Shown here: positions 54,936 to 64,000 of the stretch, piece by piece
Layout: every line of letters starts with the position of its first letter
Position numbering within the stretch: position 1 is the stretch's first letter
The notes under the pieces: model-generated
The model's database searches: none
The model's input: only the letters and a program-made list of their open reading frames with translations
What the model was told of the DNA's origin: nothing
Assembly (NCBI RefSeq): GCF_905220365.1
Contig: NC_061125.1
Span: forward strand, 14,401,831 to 14,465,830
From: Vanessa cardui
Lineage: Eukaryota; Arthropoda; Insecta; Lepidoptera; Nymphalidae
Length of the DNA: 64,000 nucleotides
Reading direction: 5' to 3'
Program-made: the position numbers and the translations under genes

Positions 54936-55834
54936 CATATCATATCACTACAAATATATACAGGATGTAAAAAATTCCAAAGAGTTTTAATACTTAAAAA
55001 TATGTAGTGTAATGAATACTATATTTAGTAGACTAAGTTTCGAATATTTACTACATAAACTATTGTCATCTGTCTTACGAATAGAATTTGATCGTTCACT
55101 CAAGGGACTGTTCTCAAACAATACTATGAGTACTGATAGAGAGCCTGAACGTATAAACAATTGACTGTCGGGTAATGCTTTGTTTTAATTAAAGGGACGC
55201 TTAGGTAAAGTTACTCGACGGGTGTATTACGCAATAGGTTTGGTTGAAGACAACGTATTGACAGTTAATTTGTACGTTCTATATTATAATATTTGTAATT
55301 GATTACAAGAATTATATTAACATCATACGTCTAATGCATCGTAACAAATGTCAATGCGGAATTAGTAACGCAATTAAAAATCGGTATTCGAAGCAGAGCG
55401 TTCTCATAGTCAAGGCCGACTACATTATTGCTTGTGATACCAACGAAGAGTGTTTATTTATTAATTTTTCATGAAATTATATTTATTTTAAATAAAATGA
55501 ATATATATTTATTCAAAGCGTCCAGTAATTATTTTGGTTCTTAGGGGCCATTTATTTAGAAAATAATAATTTAGTTTATTTGGCAAGTATAAAATAATCA
55601 ATTTAGTTTGATTAAAATAAATTAATATTGTTATTTTTAACTTTTGATGCCAATGATGACATTTAGAAGACACCTACACACTTATGAAAATTATTTAATT
55701 TGTCATTAAGAAAATACGCCTGTTGATATTTAAAAAGCAATATTGTTATTAAACAGGCTTACGTGACATTGCTATGTAAATGTCCTTTGTGCTCTATGTG
55801 CTTATACAATTATTTTTTTCTTATGGTATAATTA
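54936..55834. other. Intergenic, nothing recognised
   Basis: AT-rich. Confidence 0.55.
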
Positions 55835-56165
55835 GGTGGACGAGTATATGGGCCACCTGATGGTAAGTGGCCACCATTACCCATAGACAATGATGCTGTA
55901 AGTAATATTAACTAATCCTTACATCATCACACACACACTCACTCAACCTTCAACAATACTGAGCACTGTTGTTTGGCGATAGAATAACTAATGAGAGGGT
56001 GGTACCTACCCAGACGGGCTTGCACTAAGCCCTACCACCAATAAAAATGACTGCTTGATTTACTCACTCTTCAAACAAAACACGACAGTACAATTAGTTT
56101 TTGGTGTTAGAATATCTGATGAGTGGGTGGTGCGTACTCAGACATCTTCGCAAAGTCCTAACCAC
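55835..56165 (+). repeat. Family B copy with duplicated 3' third
   Basis: The 'cacccttcaaacc ... ccctaccacca' part occurs twice in tandem, at about 55935-56041 and 56074-56165. Confidence 0.7.
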
Positions 56166-56700
56166 CAAGAGAAATTTACTGAATAATATATTTAAACATA
56201 GAATTACAAATGCCCGACTTAGAAATGCTTAATTAGATCTCGAGATCAAAAGGCAGAAATAACATCAATAAGGCTTTACGGCATCGATTGTCCGATGTAA
56301 TAAATATAAGATGTCAAGATATAGCCTATAACTACTTGAGACAGTTCCAAGCCTTACAGAGATATATATTATACACATATATAACAAACATAATCAAATT
56401 GATTGACGTTATTTTAGTCTTATTGATTCCTAATTGGTGAACAGGACATATTGAAAATACTTTGGTCTGTTGTCATGGAAACAATTCAACTAATTAACAA
56501 CGGTTTTGTCACTGTTGGTTTAGTCCTAGAAATAAGAGACTTAAGGCTTGAGTTAATTGGAAAGTTCGGAATTTATTCCAATCCCGGTTAGTGGTTTAAC
56601 ACGTGCCTGATTTTTTCCGAAAAACATACCTTAGGTTTAAATTAAATTAGTTTAACGTTTAATCCAAAAATATATTTTGAAAGTCGGTGAAATATTAAAT
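56166..56700. other. Intergenic, nothing recognised
   Basis: AT-rich. Confidence 0.55.
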
Positions 56701-56704
56701 GTTC

Positions 56705-56805
56705 TTCTAATGGTAGCTTGGTGGAATATGTTCCAATCCTTCTACTCAAAGGGAGAGGAGGCCTTAGCCTAAAAATGGGCAACTTAGAGGCTGTTCTTCT
56801 TCTTT
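56705..56805 (+). mobile_element. SINE family 1, 3' end
   Basis: 'gcttggtggaatatgttcc', 'gggagaggaggccttagcc', 'agaggctgttcttc'. Confidence 0.65.
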
Positions 56806-56834
56806 TTCTAATGGTAGGGGGCAACTAAATAAAT

Positions 56835-56960
56835 AATGGATGGATTGAGATGGCTGGAAAGTATATTACTTGTGAGATGACGACAGATGAAGAAGTGTGG
56901 AATAAGAAGACATGCTGCGCCAACCCCGAATATAAGTATAAAATAAATTAAATTAAATAA
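56835..56960 (+). pseudogene. RTE-like C-terminal fragment
   Basis: The frame reads WIEMAGKYITCEMTTDEEVW, NKKTCCANPEYK, matching the T-D-EVW / TCCA-P end of the fragment at 20702-20866. Followed by an A-rich tail (56940-56972). Confidence 0.6.
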
Positions 56961-57100
56961 AAAAAAATAAAATATGCTTCGTTCAAGTAAGCTTTTACAA
57001 GCACTTTTCGTTGTCTCGCCATTTAAAAATAAACTATATCTAGTGAAGATACTAACGGTTCGGAACGTAGATTCTATGCATCGATACTTCTTTAATTATA
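56960..57100 (-). mobile_element. LINE family C 3' end
   Basis: 'tatgcttcgttcaagtaagcttttacaagcacttt', 'ctagtgaagatactaacggttcgg'. Confidence 0.65.
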
Positions 57101-57304
57101 TACATTATATTTATTACAACATATCGACCAGATCAGTATATAGAGATATAGCTATCGCTAATGTAGTAATAGCAACGATAAAAATAAGTGTCCCTACCGA
57201 AAATATATTTAAATGGGAACATAAAAAATGACAAATGTTAGTTATAAAACTATATTAAGGATATACTTGAAACTTACAACTATTAAGTAACATGTTATAG
57301 TTTT

Positions 57305-57475
57305 TAGGCGGATGGGGAATTGTCTCATCTGATGGTAAGTGGTCATCACCCACCTCCGATTGATATTGACGCTGTAAGAATTATTTAACTAATAATTAGA
57401 TCGTCCAACCGCCTCACCCTTCAAAACGGAACATATCGCACACATATTGAGTATTGCTGTTTGACACTAGAACAT
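57305..57475 (+). repeat. Family B fragment
   Basis: 'gcggatggggaattgtctcatctgatggtaagtggtcatcacc', 'gacgctgtaagaat', 'caccgcctcaccc'-like 'ccgcctcacccttcaaaacgg'. Confidence 0.6.
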
Positions 57476-57571
57476 TAGAAAAATATAACATGGTAATTTG
57501 CGACTTTGACCATAATGTGAACAAGAATTCGAAGATAGATATAGTATATTATTAATATTGGACACAATTAT

Positions 57572-57770
57572 GAACATTCCTCTGATTCCAAGGTAAGTAG
57601 CTAAAGCACTTGTGTTATGGAAAATCAGAAGTAACGACGGTACCACAAACACCCACATCTAACAACAAATATTTTTTTCTACATCGATTCGGCTAAGAAT
57701 TGAACCTGGGACCTCGGAGTGGCATACTCATGATAACCGGTGTACACATTACTCGACCACAGAGGTCAAT
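57572..57770 (-). mobile_element. SINE family 2 copy
   Basis: 'cctctgattccaaggtaagtagctaaagcacttgtg', 'aagaattgaacctgggacctcgg' (B box degraded), 'attactcgaccacagaggtc'. Confidence 0.8.
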
Positions 57771-58137
57771 ATAGATCCAAATAATATATCACTGTTAGTA
57801 AATTTTTTAACATTTCAATAATTTGATACGAAGTCACTTCTTATTGAACCATAGCTGGAGTTCTAGATTATTTACGAGCGATACGTAGATAAAAGTATAA
57901 CTTACAGATTGATCATATTTATAGCTGAAGTTTGAAAGTTAACGAAGGATATCAAAGAGGCACAGATTAAAACGAAACGAGAGATATCAATCTTGACCTC
58001 GAATAACCCTAAAATTTTTCACGGACCAATTTAATGTGATGAAACCAATGTAAATTACAATATCGAAAATCTATCTTTAAATTGTCTCATGCTTAGTGAT
58101 ATCATTACCTAGTATTGTGCAACACAGTGATAATCTA

Positions 58138-58310
58138 AAGCAAAGTCGTTTTCCACTGTCTGTTTGTCCCTATGTATGCTTATATCTTGAAAATTACGCA
58201 ACGGACTTTGATGCGGTATCTTTTATATTTATCGGAAGGTTTATATTTATAATATAGTAGAGAAACAATGATAATTTTAGAGGTTTGGTGTCGTTAATAA
58301 CCCACTTTTT
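58138..58310 (-). mobile_element. RTE-type repeat (family G) fragment
   Basis: 'aaagtcgttttccactgtctg', 'acgcaacggactttgatgcgg', 'aatgataattttagaggttt'. Confidence 0.65.
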
Positions 58311-58719
58311 TTACATAGCGAACGGTTTCTGGCTCCTAAGAGGCAGATAAAATTAAAATTATATCTTTCGGGAATAACTCACAGTAACCTTTTTGTACTT
58401 TACTTTTTACGACAAGGAATGGCTTATTTTCAAAGCGTTTTTAAGCAAAATATATAAGCATTAATCCTTACTTAATTAAGTATCAGTAATAGAGACCAAT
58501 ATACCACTTTACAGCATGTCATTGAAATTAATATTTTTAAAGATTTAAAACGCATGGATGTAGTTATTTGTATTGTCTAATCAAAAATATATGAATTTTG
58601 TATACAATAACATTCTGTAGTATATTAAGTATCAGTATATCATACGAGACGAGGTCGCTAGTTAAAGATATACTGATTTTGCCTTTAAATATGATTACGA
58701 ATATAAATATGAGTAATCT

Positions 58720-58945
58720 TTCTTTTATGAGATAAGTGGCAAACGAGCAGGAGGCTAACCTGCTGAAAGGTGACTACCACCGCCCATGGATATCTGCAAC
58801 ACCAGGGGGCTTTCAGGTGCGTTGCCGGCCTTTAAGAAAGGAGTACGCTCTTTTCTTTAAGGTTACCATGTCGTATCGGTTCGTAATAGCCGCCGGCGAA
58901 AGCTGGTTCCACAATCTTGCATGTCTAAGTGTAGACAGCAACAAA
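58720..58945 (-). mobile_element. LINE family A 3' fragment
   Basis: 'gataagtggcaaacgagcaggaggc', 'accaccgcccatgg', 'gtgcgttgccggcctttaag', 'ccgccggcgaaagctggttcc'. The + strand ORF here is antisense. Confidence 0.75.
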
Positions 58946-59159
58946 ATCGATTAGCTATCACATGTTATTAACGCTAAAATGTTTGTATATTTAGTGCATT
59001 TTTCCGAGCATTCGTGATTCATTTCTTATCAGCCAAATTAGATCGCGCGTATTACACCCGTAATTGCTTTAACACTGCACTGCATATTAAAAAGCTGTCA
59101 TTCGAACAAAAGAACATCCTTTTTATCTATATGTACATACATATAATAAAATTGTTTAT

Positions 59160-59405
59160 AATATTAAAATAGCCCTTTTTTTACTCAATGTATATGTATG
59201 TATACACGGTACATATATCGAAATAACATTTTTTACAATTTTTGTCCGTCTGTCTGTCTTTTTGTTTCGGCTAATCTCTAGAACGGCTGGACCGATTTTG
59301 ACGATACTTTCACTCGTAGATGACTGATATAATAAGGAGGAACTTAGGCTACAATAATTTTTTTTTGTTAAATTCAAACGCGTACAAGGTCGCGGGTGCA
59401 GCTGG
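59160..59405 (+). repeat. Interspersed repeat, pair with 19153-19400
   Basis: Same blocks and orientation as 19153-19400, including 'cgcgtacaaggtcgcggg' and the end 'cagctggt'. Confidence 0.7.
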
Positions 59406-59923
59406 TAAATAAATATATATATATTTTTTCATTTATTAAAGTTGTCTCTGACAAATATAGCATTATTTATTCAGAACACAATATGGAATTCAATTTTGTA
59501 TTATATTTGTATTACAGTTAGTTCAAATACTCCTGTCTACATATTTTTATAAATAGAAATATATTTAAAATAAATTTAACAAACAATATAACACTGACAA
59601 TTTTGACGATTGCGTGAGGCAGGTATTCCCTTGGTTATCATAGAATGTATCGAGAATCAGGTTATTTAAAACAACCTACCATTTACTGGTAGTTATGAAT
59701 ATCTGTAAATAAACAAACATCCCAAGATAGTTGATAACTGTTCGTGAAACTAGATTGGGTCGACCCTAGGGCGAGTTAATTGCACCCTAATCAAAGTTGT
59801 CGCGAATTACTGAAAGTTAGCCCTCAGTAAACTTTTGTCACAAGTGTACGTACCTCCAAAACATTGATTTTAACCATTAATTAAAGTAATCAAACGATAT
59901 CGACATTGACTTTATTATATTAC
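59406..59923. other. Intergenic, nothing recognised
   Basis: AT-rich. Confidence 0.55.
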
Positions 59924-59935
59924 TATAGTAAAGCA

Positions 59936-60415
59936 TAATGTTGTCTAAAACTTTCGCGATTATTACACATTCAAATAAAACTAGTTATAACGGATTTGAA
60001 TCGCGTATATTAATTGTTTTTGACATCCCGACGTTTCGAGCACTTTACAGCGTTCGTGGTCACGGGTAGGCTAAGGTGACATTTGTCTATTTGAAAAACA
60101 AAAGAAGTATTATTTACAACTACCGCCAACGATTTCTCAATTGGTATCTTGAGTAACGTTCCGGTTGCACGCAGAAGGCACTGACTGTATCTTTAGGTCT
60201 TGCAGTCTGTTGGATTTGGGATTTTAAATTTTTAATAAGTGGATCCCAGGTGTTAGATAGTCTCCAACCATCTTCTCTATTGAAGTTCGGATGTTTTTGA
60301 ATTTCAATAGCTTCGCGTATCATTCTAGGAATGAATCTGTGTTCTTTAGCGAGGATCTGTGGTTTATCAAATCGAATAAAATGGTTAGGTTTATCCAGAA
60401 CTAGTTTTATTTCAA
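59936..60415 (-). mobile_element. Penelope-like element, truncated copy with mini fold-back
   Basis: Same family as 308-2100. It keeps the terminal tail (59936-59972), the 3' UTR and the last ~90 codons (IREAIEIQKHPNFNREDGW to QLRNRWR, stop at 60120-60122). At the truncated end a 14-bp inverted copy of the subterminal sequence (AACTAGTTTTATTT, 60399-60412; partner 59973-59986) closes the element. TATAGTAAAGCA flanks it at 59924-59935 and 60416-60427. The frame at 60123-60572 is a chance fusion with the neighbouring SINE. Confidence 0.8.
60027..60066 (-). ncRNA. Hammerhead-like motif in PLE copy
   Basis: Same layout as 1975-2014. Stem II here is CGCT-GTAA-AGTG: the A-T pair became a G-T wobble and the loop stays GNRA, so the fold is kept despite the changes. 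Confidence 0.4.
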
Positions 60416-60422
60416 TATAGTA

Positions 60423-60705
60423 AAGCAGCCTGTAAATTTCACACCCCTGGGCTAAGGCGTTTTCTCCCTTCGAGGAGCAGGTTTGGAACACATTAAGCAT
60501 AAACCAAGCTGCTCCAATGCGGATTGGTGAATTCACATGTGGCAGAAGTTCCTTGAAATTAGACAAGTGCAAGTTTCCTCACGATGTGTTCATTCAGTAC
60601 ATCAATGGAGTAGATGAAGATTCGGTTGGTTCTTGCCTGGGTTTGAATCCGCAAACATCGGTTAAGGTGTATGCGCTCTAACTACTAAGCCATCTCGGCT
60701 CACTT
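60423..60705 (-). mobile_element. SINE family 1 copy next to the PLE
   Basis: 'cagcctgtaaatttcacacc', 'gctccaatgcggattggtg', 'cctgggtttgaatccgcaa', 'ctactaagccatctcggctc'. The PLE target-site duplication overlaps its tail, so the PLE landed at the SINE's 3' end. Confidence 0.85.
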
Positions 60706-61312
60706 GACTTTATTAAAGGACCCGAATCTTCAATGTTCGCCAATTTTTTTTTCATATTCTTCATTTCAGGAGCTATGCAAAGTATTACAAAGCAAATGGG
60801 TCGTGCATAGACACTTAAAGTGTAAGCTACTCACATCATCAATGAATTCTAAAATGTAAGGCCCATTGTGCCTGTAATTACACCGCCCCAATCGCTTTTA
60901 TACCATCATTGATTATTCACTGAACATAACTTATGAATACGAAACCAATTATGAAAGATTATGCCAATTTACATAGGCTCTTTTGTTTTTAAATTAAAAC
61001 TTTTCGTCTTTGTTTCGTCGTATCAGAATCGTTATATCATTGGGTTATTGTGATGGGAATTTTTGGAGGATAAAACAAAGTAAACGGACATCCTTTACAC
61101 GGCCCATTACTTTGGGAACAACGCTTGGAAATTATTACGTGATGTTTCAATGTGAATTGGTACAAATTGTACGAAGATTTACTTTATCGCCGAGAATAAA
61201 TAAACACAAATTATTTACATGAAAATTGATTGGTGCCATAATGGCTTAAGATTTACTTCGTCCTACGTATGTTAGGCTCTTTTGGTTCTAAAGATGATAT
61301 ACTTCGAAGACA
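60706..61312. other. Intergenic, little recognised
   Basis: Weak family B trace near 60800-60910 ('cccattgtgcctgtaattacac'). No gene. Confidence 0.5.
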
Positions 61313-61622
61313 AATAACAACAACAACAACGTTATATGTAAATTTCCCACTGGGCTAAGACTGCATATCCGTTTGAGGAGAAGGTTTAGAAAATATCCTA
61401 TCACGCTGTTACAATGCGGGCTGGTGAAAGACACATGTGCCAGAATTTCAATGAAATAAGACACATGCAGGCTTCCTCACGATGTTTTCCTTTACCGCCG
61501 AGCATGAGATGAATTATAAACACAATTTAAGCACATGAATAATCAGTGGTGCTTGTCTGTGTTTGAACACGCAATCATCGGTTAAGATGTACGCGTTCTA
61601 ACTACTGGGTGATCTCGCCTCT
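61313..61622 (-). mobile_element. SINE family 1, (GTT)n-tail type
   Basis: 'aataacaacaacaacaacg', 'aatttcccactgggctaag', 'caatgcgggctggtg', 'tgtttgaacacgcaatcatcgg', 'ctactgggtgatctcg'. Confidence 0.85.
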
Positions 61623-62385
61623 CTATCTTTTGGAAGACGATTTAATTAAATTCAAAAATATAACTCCATTTCGTATGAATATCTACTAAAGAATCTTTAT
61701 GTAAGAACACTTTTCAGTTGTGTTGAAGTTGCATTTACTTTTCTTAGACTTAAATCGTATCTTCGAACTGCGAAAGTTATACTACGAACACTCGGGAAAG
61801 TTTTTCAAGAGTTTTTCTAGTTAAAATGAGAAAAATTTGTGGTTTGCACCACAATGCAACTGCGAACCTTCTCACATCCATTATCTTTCCGTACTATTAC
61901 ACTCTTGAAGAATATCCTTTAATATTTATACTCTACAGCAAATGCGTTATTCAATTTTCGAAACGTATTTTCTTAGAGGATAATTTAATTTGAAAATTAA
62001 AACTATTTCAGTTAGTATGTTGTCAGACGGACAAATTAACATCGTCGATAATTTAATTTTATCTTTAATATTTCAAAGAGAATTATGGATTTGTAAAATT
62101 GCATTAACTTTGCATCCTGATTCGTGCAATATTTTTCCTTAACTATAGGAAAAAAATCATAGAAAGTATAATTCGTCTGCAAAGGGCAATGAACCCGTCA
62201 ATTGTTTAACGAAACAGCAACTATTCAATTCATTTTGAAAATGGAAAAGATATTAAATACTTTTTTTTGATTGTACTATATAATTTTAGTGTTATTCTTA
62301 GGGAACTCACAACGTATGTCTCTCGTGAAATGTTATCAATACGCCGATGATACATGTATTCAATAAATTTTATAACTATTACTAG
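61623..62385. other. Intergenic, nothing recognised
   Basis: AT-rich. Confidence 0.55.
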
Positions 62386-62387
62386 CG

Positions 62388-62600
62388 ACCCGCCCCGACT
62401 TCGTTCGGGTGCAATGATATGACATCACAGTATAAAATTCTAAAATCATCAGTGTTTCTTTACTAAATTGTCCATGCATAATATATAAAAAAACTTCTTC
62501 ACAAATCACTCTATCTATTAAAAAAAAAGCATCGATATCCGTTGCGTAGACTTAAGCATACATATAGGGACAAAGAAAGCGACTCCGTTTTATCCAACGT
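62388..62600 (+). mobile_element. RTE-type repeat (family G) fragment
   Basis: 'agcgacccgccccgacttcgttcggg', 'tttactaaattgtcc', 'gcatcgatatccgttgcg'. Confidence 0.65.
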
Positions 62601-62964
62601 AATGATAGTCACATATAACATTCAGACATTAAGGGGCGATGAGATTCAAGTTTCTCGTTACAGAATAGTTCAGTATTAGTTCAGATTAGTACAGTATTAA
62701 TATGTCAAAGTATCTCATAAAATGACAATTAAGACTTCTTACAAGGCTGTATTCGAAAAAACGCTATTTTGATTTTGAGAAAATTATATGAGAGGAAGGC
62801 GAATACGTTATGAATGCAAGTTTTCATAGTTTGCGGCAATAAAATACTCACTGCCTAAAAGGAATGGAAATATATGGAGCTAAGAATGATAGTTAAAAAT
62901 ATTTTAGCCCTCTTATTGTTCAAAGTTCGCCGTAAAATTATTACAATTGACATATATATGTCAT

Positions 62965-63180
62965 CACTACATAGTATAAAAACAAAGTCGCTTCCTCTGT
63001 CCTTGTGTCCCTTTGTAAGCATAAGTCTTTAAAACTACGCAACGGATTTTGATGCAGTTTTTTTAATAGGTAGAGTGGTTCGAGAGGAACGTTTTTGTAT
63101 GTAATAGATGGATAATAAAGCAAGAAACACTGATAATTTTAGAAGTTTCTAATGTGATGTCGTAAATTAATATTTTTTTT
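62965..63180 (-). mobile_element. RTE-type repeat (family G) fragment
   Basis: 'aaacaaagtcgcttcctctgtcc', 'aaactacgcaacggattttgatgc', 'aggtagagtggttcgag', 'gaagtttctaatgtgatg'. Confidence 0.65.
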
Positions 63181-63426
63181 GCGCTTACATTGTAAACGCT
63201 GGCTGAACCCTACTAGATAGATCATGTACTACAGAATTGTACACCTCAAAAATGTCTACAAAAAAGTCGGTGATGATAGTATATGAATATCTCTTAGAGA
63301 TAACCCACGATAAACATTTTTTTATCGTTTACTATTTACGAGGAATAATGGCTTATTTTCGAAGCTATTTTAATCAATATAGCAATTAATCCTTATCCAA
63401 TTAGGTATAATACATGGATAATATAC

Positions 63427-64000
63427 TTTTTTTTTTATGGAATAGGTGGCAAACGAGCAGGAGGCTCACCTGATGGAAAGTGACTACCACCGCCCATGGA
63501 CATCTGCAACACCAGGGGGCTTGCAGGTGCGTTGCCGGCCTTTGAGAAAAGAGTAGGCTCTTTTCTTGAAGGTTCCCATGTCGTATCGGTTCGGAAAAAC
63601 CGCCGGCGAAAGCTGGTTCCACAGAGTGGTTGTGCGAGGCAGAAAATGTCTAAGAAATCGCGCTGTTGTGGATTTTCGGACACCAAGATGGTGCGGGTGA
63701 TACTTAGAATTTTGACGAGATGTCCGAAGGTGAAATTCAGCAGCCGGGATTAATCCGAACAATTCCTCGGAACATTCCCCGTGAAAAATTCGGTAGAAGA
63801 TGCAGAGTGATCCGACATCTCTACGCAAAGCCAAAGGATCAAGGAGATCGGAAAGAGCTTGATCGACTTCGTTTAACGAAGACTCGATTTCAGACACAAG
63901 TTTGTTCCGGTTTTCTTCGACGTTTTCCCGAGAAATATTAGCGCGGCCGGTGTATAAGGTGTCAACGATACTGTCGTTTGCATAGCAATGAATGTTCCCG
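63427..64000 (-). mobile_element. CR1/Jockey-type LINE (family A), 3' part, runs off the window
   Basis: A T-run at 63427-63437 marks the poly(A) end. Coding sequence runs from the right edge to a TAG at 63484-63486. Confidence 0.85.
63484..63999 (-). pseudogene. LINE reverse transcriptase, internally deleted
   Basis: One open frame from the window edge. It opens with HCYANDSIVDTLYTGRANIS, where the catalytic YADD box has become YAND, then ENRNKLVSEIESSLNEV. It jumps to LALRRDVGSLCIFYRIFHGE and PRTTTLWNQLSPAVFPNRYD. The thumb region that normally separates these two blocks (on the order of 150 residues in this type) is missing, without breaking the frame. The mutated Asp and the deletion make it inactive. 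Confidence 0.8.

Noticed and set aside
58736..58954. 72-codon + strand ORF
   Set aside because: Antisense of the LINE family A 3' end.
60123..60572. 150-codon minus-strand ORF
   Set aside because: It is the PLE C-terminus fused by chance to antisense SINE sequence across the PLE boundary at 60398.
1..64000. CRISPR arrays, operons, rRNA genes, integrated virus
   Set aside because: No regularly spaced repeats, no bacterial gene structure, no rRNA-like sequence and no viral gene could be recognised.

Overview
This is eukaryotic, strongly AT-rich DNA, most likely from a butterfly or moth and probably a nymphalid. The evidence is a lepidopteran-style repeat landscape (two tRNA-headed SINE families, RTE and CR1/Jockey-type LINE tails, Penelope-like elements) and one insect-style gene with short GT-AG introns. 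There is no bacterial or operon structure. Only one host protein-coding gene can be supported.

The gene lies on the + strand, coding span 30320-53049. A separate exon (30315-30376) encodes a 19-residue signal peptide. An 18.7 kb intron follows, then nine exons packed into 4 kb (49071-53049). All junctions keep phase and the longest product is 507 residues. It is a secreted protein: a Gly/Ala-rich N-terminal half, a Val/Lys/Glu-rich middle, and two clear copies plus one diverged copy of a hydrophobic repeat (IPI-x-TL-x-AV-x-x-FL). Three internal exons read past their donor into a nearby stop, and each is followed by AATAAA. Shorter products of about 164, 281 and 405 residues are therefore possible. 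The shortest has its own very basic 34-residue tail. I do not recognise the family.

The rest is repeats and old sequence. A Penelope-like element (PLE) at 308-2100 encodes reverse transcriptase plus GIY-YIG endonuclease, is folded back on itself and has a 12-bp target-site duplication. A second copy of the same family (59936-60415) and a remnant of what looks like another family (16604-16804) share this design: a head-to-head partial copy, a 27-37 nt tail at one end only, and a flanking direct repeat. Their 3' regions carry a hairpin followed by GAAA that resembles the hammerhead ribozyme known from PLEs. SINE family 1 (about 300 bp) occurs about 17 times, including three same-strand copies around the signal-peptide exon. 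SINE family 2 (about 220 bp) occurs five times. LINE 3' ends include a CR1/Jockey-like element with an internal deletion at the right edge, a second LINE ending in a KKAYYS motif, and RTE C-termini. An unclassified repeat, here called family B, occurs about a dozen times.

Region by region: 1-30 kb is intergenic or upstream and repeat-rich. 30.3-53.1 kb is the gene. 53.1-64 kb is downstream intergenic DNA with PLE, SINE and LINE copies, and the window ends inside a LINE. I see no other convincing host gene, no true tRNA or rRNA gene and no CRISPR array. Promoters cannot be placed from sequence alone.
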